DNA of 14,649 nt from Bacteroidales bacterium UBA1628. Lineage in GTDB: Bacteria > Bacteroidota > Bacteroidia > Bacteroidales > UBA932. Each line of letters starts with the position of its first letter. Position 1 is the first letter of the stretch. The position numbers and the translations under genes were made by a program. The notes under the pieces were generated by a model, which was not told the origin of the DNA, ran no database searches, and saw only the letters and a program-made list of their open reading frames with translations. Shown here piece after piece: positions 1-6,622 of this stretch. Location of the stretch: the NCBI GenBank assembly GCA_002321335.1, contig DCMG01000037.1, positions 1-14,649 on the forward strand, in the 5' to 3' direction.

Positions 1-703
1 TGTCAGCGAATTTCTCACCGTTGACCGCAGCGATCTCGCCCTTGTCGAACTCGATCTCGATAATCTCGGAGCCTTCCTTGGTGATCTGCTTCAGATAGGC
101 ATCCTCCGGGAGTCCCTGGGTGGAGTCCAGAATCTCACCGCCACAGATGGACGTGCCCCAAAGGCCAACGTTGTAGGAATATTTAAGTTTCTTGAAATCG
201 GCCTTGAAGCCATGCTCATTGAGGTAATCGACCTCAAACTGGCGGGTAAGCGCCATATCTCTCGTCAATGTGATGATCTCAATTCCCGGAGCCATCACGA
301 GGAACGTCATGTCAAAGCGGACCTGGTCGTTGCCGGCTCCTGTCGATCCGTGCGCTATGGCGTCGGCGCCGATCGACTTGGCGTAGCGGGCGATCGCCAT
401 GGCCTGGAATATCCTCTCGGAGGAGACCGAGATCGGATACGTTCCGTTCCTCAGCACGTTGCCGAAGATCATGTAACGGAGACTCTTGTCGTAATATTCC
501 TTGGTCACGTCAAGGGTGACATATTCCTTGGCGCCCAGCTCGTAAGCGTGCTTCTCATTGTCTTTCAACTGCTCAGCGCTGAATCCACCGGTGTTGGCAC
601 AGGCTGCGTAAACCTCATAGCCTTTTTCCTTGGCGAGGTACATCACCGTGAATGATGTGTCTAGGCCACCACTGAAGGCAACCACAACTTTCTTCTTTTC
701 CAT
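1..703 (-). CDS. argG: Argininosuccinate synthase, N-terminal ~234 residues (gene runs off the left edge)
   Basis: Catalyses ATP-dependent condensation of citrulline and aspartate to argininosuccinate, the penultimate step of arginine synthesis, in the cytosol. The translation begins MEKKKVVVAFSGGLDTSF; the SGGLDTS motif (residues 11-17) is the ATP-pyrophosphatase P-loop of this family. Later segments typical of ArgG include GNGTYPISVSSERIFQAMA and IAHGSTGAGNDQVRFD. About 234 residues are present against a usual length near 400, so the C-terminal part lies outside the window. I place the start at 703 because an AGGA lies 9 nt upstream. An in-frame ATG at 709 overlaps the preceding stop as TAATG and is the alternative. 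Either way the gene is closely coupled to the acyltransferase upstream, forming an argR-GNAT-argG operon. Identity is very secure. Confidence 0.97.
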   Translation of the reverse strand, partial: MEKKKVVVAFSGGLDTSFTVMYLAKEKGYEVYAACANTGGFSAEQLKDNEKHAYELGAKEYVTLDVTKEYYDKSLRYMIFGNVLRNGTYPISVSSERIFQAMAIARYAKSIGADAIAHGSTGAGNDQVRFDMTFLVMAPGIEIITLTRDMALTRQFEVDYLNEHGFKADFKKLKYSYNVGLWGTSICGGEILDSTQGLPEDAYLKQITKEGSEIIEIEFDKGEIAAVNGEKFAD

Positions 704-708
704 ATTCA

Positions 709-1329
709 TTAATCCTTTTTGTTGTCATTCTCAGCCTCGTCGATCTTCCGGATGCGTTCGAGGACTTCCTGAGGTATTTTCGCTGGGAGGTGCTCCTCCG
801 GATCGAAAAGCATTCCGGTGCAGATGCAATACTTTCTGTCGGTGCGTTTGAGCACATCCACATTGATGCATCCCTCACAACCTTTCCAGAACGCCTCATC
901 GCTCGTGAGCTCGGCGAAAGTCACAGGCTTGTAACCAAGTTGGGTGTTCATCGTCATCACGGCCGCCCCGCTGGTGAGACTGAATATCTTCGCGTGAGGC
1001 CACCGTGTACGAGCCAGCGAGAAGGTCAGGTCCTTGATTCTCTTGGCAAGTCCTAAGCCCCTGAAGTCAGGATGCACAATCAGTCCGGAAGTCGTCACGT
1101 ACTGCTTGTGCTCCCATGTCTCTATGTAACTGAACCCGGCGAACCTCTCACCTTGGAGGGCGATTACAGCCTTGGCCTCCTTGATTTTCTGTGCCACATA
1201 CTCAGGCTTTCTTTTCGCTATGCCCGTTCCACGGACCTTGGCCGCATCCTCTATTGTCTTAAGAATCTCATCGACATAAATGAGGTGCTTGTCCGAAGCG
1301 ACCTCAACAGTCAATTCGTCCTGCGTCAT
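709..1329 (-). CDS. GNAT acyltransferase, probable N-acyl(acetyl/succinyl)glutamate synthase
   Basis: A 206-aa GNAT-fold acyltransferase. The acyl-CoA pyrophosphate-binding motif is visible as HPDFRGLGLAKRI (residues 86-98; R90-x-x-G93-x-A95), preceded by the beta-strand TTSGLIV. Its position between argR and argG suggests the first committed step of arginine synthesis, acylation of glutamate. From memory, a GNAT at the same position in Bacteroides thetaiotaomicron was assigned as an N-succinylglutamate synthase, fitting the succinylated arginine pathway of that group. The acyl donor cannot be read from this sequence. The C-terminal part carries four cysteines, C151, C154, C168 and C170 (CxxC then CxC), that could bind a metal; this is not a general GNAT feature. 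It follows argR after 26 nt and its stop overlaps or abuts the argG start. GNAT membership is secure; the substrate is inferred from context. Confidence 0.85.
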   Translation of the reverse strand: MTQDELTVEVASDKHLIYVDEILKTIEDAAKVRGTGIAKRKPEYVAQKIKEAKAVIALQGERFAGFSYIETWEHKQYVTTSGLIVHPDFRGLGLAKRIKDLTFSLARTRWPHAKIFSLTSGAAVMTMNTQLGYKPVTFAELTSDEAFWKGCEGCINVDVLKRTDRKYCICTGMLFDPEEHLPAKIPQEVLERIRKIDEAENDNKKD

Positions 1330-1355
1330 CTTTAGTATAGTTCGTTTTTAATCCT

Positions 1356-1832
1356 TTAATTAACTCTTTTGCCGTCAATGCCTTTGAATATCCCGGCAAG
1401 TGATTCGGCCACAGAGGCGTGTGTCACCCCCTCTCTCAGCACCATCAGAATCGTGTCATCGCCGGCCAAGGTTCCCATAACCTCCGGAAGATGGCCGTCG
1501 TCGATGATGGAGGCAATCATGCCGGCGTGCCCGGGTCTTGTCTTGATCACCGCCATCGAGCCTGAGAACTCCAGACTGTCGATGCTGTCGGAAGTCATGG
1601 ACGATTCACGAAGCGAAACACGCAGCATTCCAGGCTGGGGAAGACTGTAACGGTAACCGTTGCCATCGTGTATCTTGGTGATTCTCAATTCTCTGATATC
1701 TCTGGACAAAGTCGCCTGAGCCACACACAAGCCACGCTGTTCGAGCAATGTGGAAAGTTCTTCCTGATTCGCGACCTTGTTGTCTTTTATGACCTCTCTG
1801 ATTATTCTCTGCCTTTCAAGTTTGCCTTTCAT
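1356..1832 (-). CDS. argR: Arginine repressor ArgR
   Basis: Arginine-responsive hexameric transcription factor controlling arginine biosynthesis. The 158-aa product starts MKGKLERQRIIREVI. The N-terminal winged helix-turn-helix contains QATLSRDIREL (residues 39-49), the DNA-recognition signature of the family. The C-terminal domain contains GTLAGDDTILMVLRE (120-134), the arginine-binding and oligomerisation motif. I chose the ATG at 1832 because it gives the usual family length (about 150-157). An upstream in-frame start at 1865 would add 11 residues lying over the probable promoter. It is the first gene of an operon with the GNAT and argG. A strong ARG-box match 37 nt upstream of its start suggests autoregulation, and the repressor may thereby control the whole operon. 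Confidence 0.95.
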   Translation of the reverse strand: MKGKLERQRIIREVIKDNKVANQEELSTLLEQRGLCVAQATLSRDIRELRITKIHDGNGYRYSLPQPGMLRVSLRESSMTSDSIDSLEFSGSMAVIKTRPGHAGMIASIIDDGHLPEVMGTLAGDDTILMVLREGVTHASVAESLAGIFKGIDGKRVN

Positions 1833-1862
1833 TGTAAAAGCATATTTATTCAAAACACTCCG

Positions 1863-1870
1863 CAAATATA
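1863..1870 (-). promoter_or_regulatory. argR: Probable -7 element of the argR operon promoter (TATATTTG)
   Basis: On the minus strand this reads TATATTTG, an exact match to the Bacteroidota -7 consensus TAnnTTTG, about 30 nt upstream of the argR ATG. No TTG is found at the expected 19-21 nt spacing; the nearest is 12 nt away. The -33 part is therefore weak or absent, which would suit a regulated promoter. The element abuts and slightly overlaps the ARG-box candidate. Confidence 0.55.
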
Positions 1871-1886
1871 TGCATAATATTTCAAT
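1869..1886. promoter_or_regulatory. ArgR operator (ARG box) candidate
   Basis: The sequence TATGCATAATATTTCAAT matches the enterobacterial ARG-box consensus TNTGAATWWWWATTCANW at 16 of 18 positions (mismatches at positions 5 and 12). It overlaps the -7 element of argR by two bases and fills the region just upstream of it, so bound ArgR would occlude RNA polymerase. A weaker half-site (GAATAATTTTCA) lies about 32 bp further on, near 1904-1915. The Bacteroidota operator consensus may differ from that of E. coli, so binding is inferred. Confidence 0.6.
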
Positions 1887-1924
1887 ATCGGGTTATCTTT
1901 TCCGAATAATTTTCACAATGGGGC

Positions 1925-1961
1925 AAAAAAAAGGCATCATCGTTCACGGAAAGACTGCCTT
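1925..1961 (-). terminator. Terminator-like hairpin with T8 tract, minus-strand direction, upstream of argR
   Basis: Read on the minus strand, AAGGCA, a 19-nt loop, and TGCC followed by eight T form a short stem with a perfect U-tract. It lies 93-129 nt upstream of the argR start and upstream of the putative argR promoter. It would therefore stop antisense transcription from the relA side before it enters argR. The stem is only 6 bp and the loop is long, so the call is weak. A second small hairpin, CGGTTC-ctcct-GAACCG, lies beside it at 1965-1981. Confidence 0.35.
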
Positions 1962-2054
1962 GAACGGTTCCTCCTGAACCGCCCTTTTCCATTTTCTTTA
2001 TCAATCAGATTCAGATGTCAGATCCAAAACGGTCTCTTATTTGAAGTTTTTTTG

Positions 2055-2062
2055 TAATTTTG
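2055..2062 (+). promoter_or_regulatory. relA: Probable -7 element of the relA/spoT promoter (TAATTTTG)
   Basis: TAATTTTG matches TAnnTTTG exactly and lies 38 nt upstream of the ATG at 2101, leaving a leader of roughly 30 nt. No TTG occurs at the ideal spacing (nearest TTG at 2041-2043), so the match rests on the -7 half only. It also argues against the far upstream TTG start at 2041, which would lie upstream of this element. Confidence 0.4.
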
Positions 2063-2100
2063 GGAAGTATGATGCCTTCGGGCGTAAAACGGACTTTGCT

Positions 2101-4257
2101 ATGGACACGATTCATCAGAGATTTCCCCAATATGATGAGGCCGGACAAGCTCTCATCGACAAGGCTTATGCGATTGCGTCGGCGGCTCTGGCCGACGAGA
2201 CCCGCGGCAACGGGCATCCATTCATCGAGCATCCGATCAACGTGGCGCTGATTGCAGCGGACGAGATCGGTCTGCCGGCGGACTGCGTGGCGGCGGTGTT
2301 CCTTCATGAAGCAACCAGAAAACATCCGGAGATAGATTTGAAATCATGCGAATTTCCGGAAGATGTGTACAAGATGGTGGAGGGGCTGAACAAAATCGCC
2401 ACAATCAAACCTAAGGACACAAGGCTGGAGGCCGAGAGTTACAAGAAACTGATCGTGCAATACTCGACCGACCCGAGGGTGACCGTGCTCAAGATTGCCG
2501 ACAGGCTGGAGGTGATGAGGCATCTGGAGATGTTCCCGAAAGCCTCCAGAGAGAAGAAGATTCTGGAGACCCTGATGCTGTACATTCCTCTGGCACACCA
2601 GCTTGGACTCTATAACATAAAGAGCGAGATGGAAGACATCTACTTCCGTTTCGCCGAACCGGAACAGTACCGTGCCATCACCAACAAGCTGAAGGCCACG
2701 GAAAGAGACCGCATCCGACTGACCGAGGAGTTCATCGAGCCTCTCAAGAAAACGTTGTCGGACGCCGGGATTCACTATAAGTTGAAGATAAGGACCAAGA
2801 CGGCATATTCAATATGGCGCAAGATGCAGAAACAGAAGGTTCCGTTCGAGGGAGTCTATGATGTCTTCGCCATCAGGTTCATCATCGACTGCGAACCGGA
2901 TGCAAAGAAGGAAAAAGACATCTGCTGGCAGGTATATTCATACGTGACAGAGGAATATGAGGCCGACACCAAACGACTGCGCGACTGGGTGACGAACCCT
3001 AAGCCGAATGGCTACGAGTCCCTGCACATCACGGTCAAGAACAAGAGCGGGGCCTACATCGAGGTTCAGATCAGGACAAAGAGAATGGACGACGAGGCCG
3101 AGAACGGACAGGCGTCGCACTGGTCATACAAAGGCATCAAGCACGAGGCGCAGCTGGACAAATGGCTGACTTCCGTACGCTATGCCCTTGAGCATCCGCA
3201 CGAAGGCAGTCCGGACGAACTTCCGCAGCCACCTTCCAAGGAAATATTCGTGTTCACTCCGTCCGGAGAACTGAGAATCCTGCCGGCCGGAGCCACTGTG
3301 CTGGACTTCGCCTTTAATATTCATTCAGGACTCGGGGTGCGGTGCGCCGGTGGCCGCATCAACGGCAAGGCGGTGTCAATCAGGGAAAAACTCAAGACGG
3401 GAGATGTGGTGGACATCATGTCCGGCAAGAACCAGAAGCCATCCTCCGACTGGCTGAACTTCGTCGTGACCTCGAAGGCGCGCAACCGCATCAAGCAGGA
3501 ACTCAATGAAGAGGAATATAAGAAAGCCGCGCAGGGCAAGGAACTTCTGGGTCGAAGGCTGAAGAACTGGAAGATGGAACTTCCCGACGACGTTGTGGCC
3601 GAATTGTTGAAAAGGCTTAAATACAACACACTCAATTCATTCTATGCGGCGATCGCTGACGGAGAGGTCGATGTGAACGATGTGAAGAACTACATCCTTG
3701 ACAGGGACAGAATCGCGGCCGAGGCCATAGAGGCGGCAAGAGAGGCTGAGGCGGAAAGAATCGAGACCAGAACTTCCGAATGGGGCAACAGGCATTCTTC
3801 GGATGACATTCTGGTACTGAACGCTCGGGATCTCAAGGGGTTGGACTACAAGATGTCCAAGTGTTGCCATCCCGTTTTCGGGGATGATGTGTTCGGGTTT
3901 GTGACAAGGACAGAAGGCATAAAAATCCACAGGATCTCCTGCCCGAACGCAGCGCGTCTGATCAGCGCCTATCCTTACAGAATCCAGAAGGTGAAGTGGG
4001 CGGACTCCCCTGCCGGAGGAAGTTTCCAGAGTTCGCTGAAGATTGTGGCCGACATGGAGTCATCGGTCATCGGACAGATCACCGAGATCGTGAACACTTT
4101 CAAGGCGTCCCTCAGGACATTCAACGTCAATGAAAACCGCAGGAGCGGCACCTATGAGATCACGATGAGGATCTCTGTGCCGTCCAACATGGAGCTTGAC
4201 AAGGTTATATCCCAGATCAAGACCCTCAAGCACGTTACTAAAGTCAACAGGGTTTAA
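2101..4257 (+). CDS. relA: RelA/SpoT-family (p)ppGpp synthetase with a degenerate hydrolase domain
   Basis: A 718-aa long RSH protein, making the stringent-response alarmone (p)ppGpp from ATP and GDP/GTP. Order of domains: HD hydrolase-like (about 20-170), synthetase (about 215-350, with YSIWRKMQ and NPKPNGYESLH), TGS (about 380-440, EIFVFTPSGELRILPAG), a helical region, a CC motif region (MSKCCHPVFGDDVFGF, about 585-600) and a C-terminal ACT domain (about 645-718). Key hydrolase residues of bifunctional Rel enzymes are changed: the HD pair is H69-E70, the following ED pair is R73-K74, and the Asn after ADR is V138. Hydrolysis is probably lost. The synthetase loop that is RxKD in bifunctional Rel and ExDD in RelA reads RLRD (292-295). 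The start at 2101 follows a -7 element; a TTG at 2041 is the rejected alternative. The gene is divergent from argR, and its stop overlaps uvrB's by 4 bp. Confidence 0.93.
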   Translation: MDTIHQRFPQYDEAGQALIDKAYAIASAALADETRGNGHPFIEHPINVALIAADEIGLPADCVAAVFLHEATRKHPEIDLKSCEFPEDVYKMVEGLNKIATIKPKDTRLEAESYKKLIVQYSTDPRVTVLKIADRLEVMRHLEMFPKASREKKILETLMLYIPLAHQLGLYNIKSEMEDIYFRFAEPEQYRAITNKLKATERDRIRLTEEFIEPLKKTLSDAGIHYKLKIRTKTAYSIWRKMQKQKVPFEGVYDVFAIRFIIDCEPDAKKEKDICWQVYSYVTEEYEADTKRLRDWVTNPKPNGYESLHITVKNKSGAYIEVQIRTKRMDDEAENGQASHWSYKGIKHEAQLDKWLTSVRYALEHPHEGSPDELPQPPSKEIFVFTPSGELRILPAGATVLDFAFNIHSGLGVRCAGGRINGKAVSIREKLKTGDVVDIMSGKNQKPSSDWLNFVVTSKARNRIKQELNEEEYKKAAQGKELLGRRLKNWKMELPDDVVAELLKRLKYNTLNSFYAAIADGEVDVNDVKNYILDRDRIAAEAIEAAREAEAERIETRTSEWGNRHSSDDILVLNARDLKGLDYKMSKCCHPVFGDDVFGFVTRTEGIKIHRISCPNAARLISAYPYRIQKVKWADSPAGGSFQSSLKIVADMESSVIGQITEIVNTFKASLRTFNVNENRRSGTYEITMRISVPSNMELDKVISQIKTLKHVTKVNRV

Positions 4258-6431
4258 TCCTTCCAGACCTTCAAATATTCCTGCAGAGCCCACATCTCGT
4301 CACGGTAGCGGGCTGCCTCGCTGAAATCCAGGTCGGCGGCGGACTTCTCCATCCTGCGCTTGTCCTCAGCGATGGTCTTCTGGATCTGCTCCCGGCTCAT
4401 CGAGCGGATCACCGGATCCTGAAGCACGGCGGCCAGATCAGCCTTGACGAATCCGTCCACATAGGCCGTGTTCCCTTCCCTCTTGGAATCATGTCCAAGC
4501 CCGACGGAAACCGTACCTCGGCCAAGATCGCTCGGATTAGGAATATATGTCGGATTGGAAACCGAATCAGCAGCGCTGACCCTTCCGCTCGGCCCGTTCT
4601 TGACACGAGGGTTGACAGCCTTCTCCGGCTCGCCATAGAGTTCTGACACGAGAACATTCCTTTTCACCTCAACCTGTTTAGGGGTGATGTGGTGGAGTTT
4701 GTTATATTCAATCTGCTTTGTGCGGCGCCTGTTGGTCTCGCGGATGGTCTGCTCCATCGACTCGGTGACGGTGTCAGCGTACATTATCACCAGGCCGTTG
4801 ACATTTCTGGCGGCTCTGCCGGCTGTTTGGGTCAATGCCCTTCCGGAACGAAGGAAGCCCTCCTTGTCAGCGTCCAGAATGGCCACCAACGACACAGTAG
4901 GAATATCCAATCCCTCACGCAGAAGGTTCACTCCGACCAGCACATCGAAGAGTCCGTTCTTGAAATCCTCGATGATCTCCACACGCTCACCGGTGTCCAC
5001 ATCGGAGTGGATGTAGCGCACACGGATGTCTATCTTGTCCAGATAGTCGGTCAGTTCCTCGGCCATCCTCTTGGTCAGGGTCGTAACGAGAACCCTCTCG
5101 TCCTTCTCTGCCCTCTTGCGGATCTCCTCGACAAGATCATCAACCTGATTCTTTGTAGGGCGGACCTCGATCGGAGGATCCAGCAGACCGGTAGGCCGCA
5201 CAACCTGCTCTACCACAAGGCCGTTGGAGCGTTCCAGCTCGTAGTCCGACGGAGTGGCGCTGACATAGACCTTCTGGTCGGTGATCTCGTTGAACTCGTC
5301 GAATGTCAGAGGACGGTTGTCTGAAGCGGCCGGAAGGCGGAATCCATATTCAATGAGAACAGACTTGCGGGCATGGTCACCGCCGTACATCGCCCTGATC
5401 TGAGGAATCGTGACGTGGCTCTCGTCAATGAAAGTGATGAAGTCCTTCGGGAAGTAGTCTATGAGACAGAACGGTCTCTGGCCGGGCTGGCGGCCGTCCA
5501 GATAGCGGGAATAGTTCTCGATTCCAGGGCAGTATCCCATCTCCTTCATCATCTCAAGATCGTTTTCCACTCTCTGTTGTAATCTTTTGGCCTCCAATCC
5601 TTTGCCGATTTCATTGAAATAATCGACCTGCTTCTTGAGATCATCCTGAATCATGCTCACGGCCTTGATGCTGCGCTCTCTTGTGGTCACGAAGTTGGTG
5701 GCTGGAAAAATCGGCACCTCGTCCAGAGACTCGATGTGCGCTCCGGTCAGCGGATCAATCAGCGAGAGCGAATCGATCTCGTCACCGAAGAACTCGATCC
5801 TCACAGCCTCGTCAGACCCACCGAGAAAGACATCGACCGTGTCGCCCCTGACCCTGAAAGTACCCCTTTTGAAATCTACCTCAGTGCGGCTGTAGTTGGC
5901 GTCAACCAGATGGTAAAGGAGTCTTGTCAGACTGCGCTGTTCACCTTTCTTGACGACAACAGACTGTGCGTGAAAGTCCTCCGGGTTACCTATGCCATAG
6001 AGACATGACACACTGGAGACCACAATCACGTCCCGCCTTCCTGACATCAAAGCCGAGGCGGCGCTGAGACGCAGCTTGTCGATCTGGTCATTGATGCTCA
6101 GATCCTTCTCGATGTAAGTGTCGGTTGTCGGAAGATAGGCTTCCGGCTGATAATAGTCATAGTAAGAGACAAAATATTCAACAGCGTTGGACGGGAAGAA
6201 ACTCTTGAACTCCCCGTAAAGCTGCGCCGCCAACGTCTTGTTGTGGCTGAGAATCAGCGCCGGCCGCTGGAGTCTCTCGATGACATTCGCCATGGTGAAT
6301 GTCTTTCCGGACCCGGTCACTCCCAGCAGAGTCACATCCCCCACGCCCTGGCTCAGAGCGTCACAAAGTCCCTCTATCGCCCCCGGTTGATCTCCTGACG
6401 GCTTATAGGGTGATTCCAAACGAAACTTCAT
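4254..6431 (-). CDS. uvrB: Excinuclease ABC subunit B (UvrB)
   Basis: DNA damage-verifying helicase-like subunit of nucleotide excision repair; it is loaded by UvrA and recruits UvrC. The 725-aa protein shows Walker A GVTGSGKT (37-44), the damage-probing beta-hairpin SYYDYYQPEAYLPTTDTY (89-106), Walker B region FIDESHVTIPQ (334-344), SATPSDYE (391-398), and the motif VI region QTAGRAARN (535-543). The C-terminal UVR motif (about 690-715, KRRMEKSAADLDFSEAARYR) contacts UvrC. It is longer than the usual 660-690 residues. The extra length sits in a Gly/Ser/Asn/Pro-rich stretch at about 604-670, between the helicase core and the UVR motif. The gene converges with relA, overlapping by 4 bp at the stop codons with no room for a separate terminator. 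It has its own promoter and is divergent from argH. Confidence 0.97.
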   Translation of the reverse strand: MKFRLESPYKPSGDQPGAIEGLCDALSQGVGDVTLLGVTGSGKTFTMANVIERLQRPALILSHNKTLAAQLYGEFKSFFPSNAVEYFVSYYDYYQPEAYLPTTDTYIEKDLSINDQIDKLRLSAASALMSGRRDVIVVSSVSCLYGIGNPEDFHAQSVVVKKGEQRSLTRLLYHLVDANYSRTEVDFKRGTFRVRGDTVDVFLGGSDEAVRIEFFGDEIDSLSLIDPLTGAHIESLDEVPIFPATNFVTTRERSIKAVSMIQDDLKKQVDYFNEIGKGLEAKRLQQRVENDLEMMKEMGYCPGIENYSRYLDGRQPGQRPFCLIDYFPKDFITFIDESHVTIPQIRAMYGGDHARKSVLIEYGFRLPAASDNRPLTFDEFNEITDQKVYVSATPSDYELERSNGLVVEQVVRPTGLLDPPIEVRPTKNQVDDLVEEIRKRAEKDERVLVTTLTKRMAEELTDYLDKIDIRVRYIHSDVDTGERVEIIEDFKNGLFDVLVGVNLLREGLDIPTVSLVAILDADKEGFLRSGRALTQTAGRAARNVNGLVIMYADTVTESMEQTIRETNRRRTKQIEYNKLHHITPKQVEVKRNVLVSELYGEPEKAVNPRVKNGPSGRVSAADSVSNPTYIPNPSDLGRGTVSVGLGHDSKREGNTAYVDGFVKADLAAVLQDPVIRSMSREQIQKTIAEDKRRMEKSAADLDFSEAARYRDEMWALQEYLKVWKD

Positions 6432-6457
6432 AAAAATTCACTGTCACTATATCGTCG

Positions 6458-6488
6458 CAAAGTTAAGCCATACCGATCAGAAATCCAA
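6458..6488 (-). promoter_or_regulatory. uvrB: uvrB promoter, TTG-N20-TAACTTTG
   Basis: On the minus strand, TTG (6488-6486) is followed after 20 nt by TAACTTTG (6465-6458), an exact TAnnTTTG -7 element at the spacing expected for the Bacteroidota housekeeping sigma factor. The -7 element ends 26 nt upstream of the uvrB ATG, giving a short leader. No SOS-like LexA palindrome was noticed around it. Confidence 0.65.
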
Positions 6489-6568
6489 TCCGCTCACAAT
6501 GATTTCCGCCGGACGCTTCAAATGAATATATCGAATACTTGGCGTGATGGAAAGTTTTGCTTCAAGAA

Positions 6569-6600
6569 TTGGCAACGGACATCATTATTGGCTATATTTG
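6569..6600 (+). promoter_or_regulatory. argH: argH promoter, TTG-N21-TATATTTG, with a weak ARG-box candidate over the start site
   Basis: TTG at 6569-6571 and TATATTTG at 6593-6600 are 21 nt apart, and the -7 element lies 22 nt upstream of the chosen argH ATG. The sequence TTTGCATCCATATTAACA (6597-6614), overlapping the -7 element and the likely transcription start, matches 14 of 18 ARG-box positions. It shares the TNTGCAT half with the argR site. The promoter call is firmer than the operator call. Confidence 0.6.
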
Positions 6601-6622
6601 CATCCATATTAACAATGTGTAT

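Noticed and set aside
1901..1918. Second full ARG box upstream of argR
   Set aside because: Only the GAAT half fits; the other arm has several mismatches, so at most a half-site.
2041..2100. TTG-started 20-codon N-terminal extension of relA
   Set aside because: It begins upstream of the -7 element and adds no recognisable RSH sequence; the ATG at 2101 fits the family.
4689..5324. 211-codon plus-strand open frame
   Set aside because: Antisense to uvrB, whose motifs are unambiguous.
6523..6531. TGAATATAT as an ARG half-site upstream of argH
   Set aside because: No matching right arm at the proper spacing and about 60 bp from the promoter.
6557..6622. 22-codon N-terminal extension of argH
   Set aside because: Begins upstream of the predicted promoter and encodes a hydrophobic stretch not found in ArgH.
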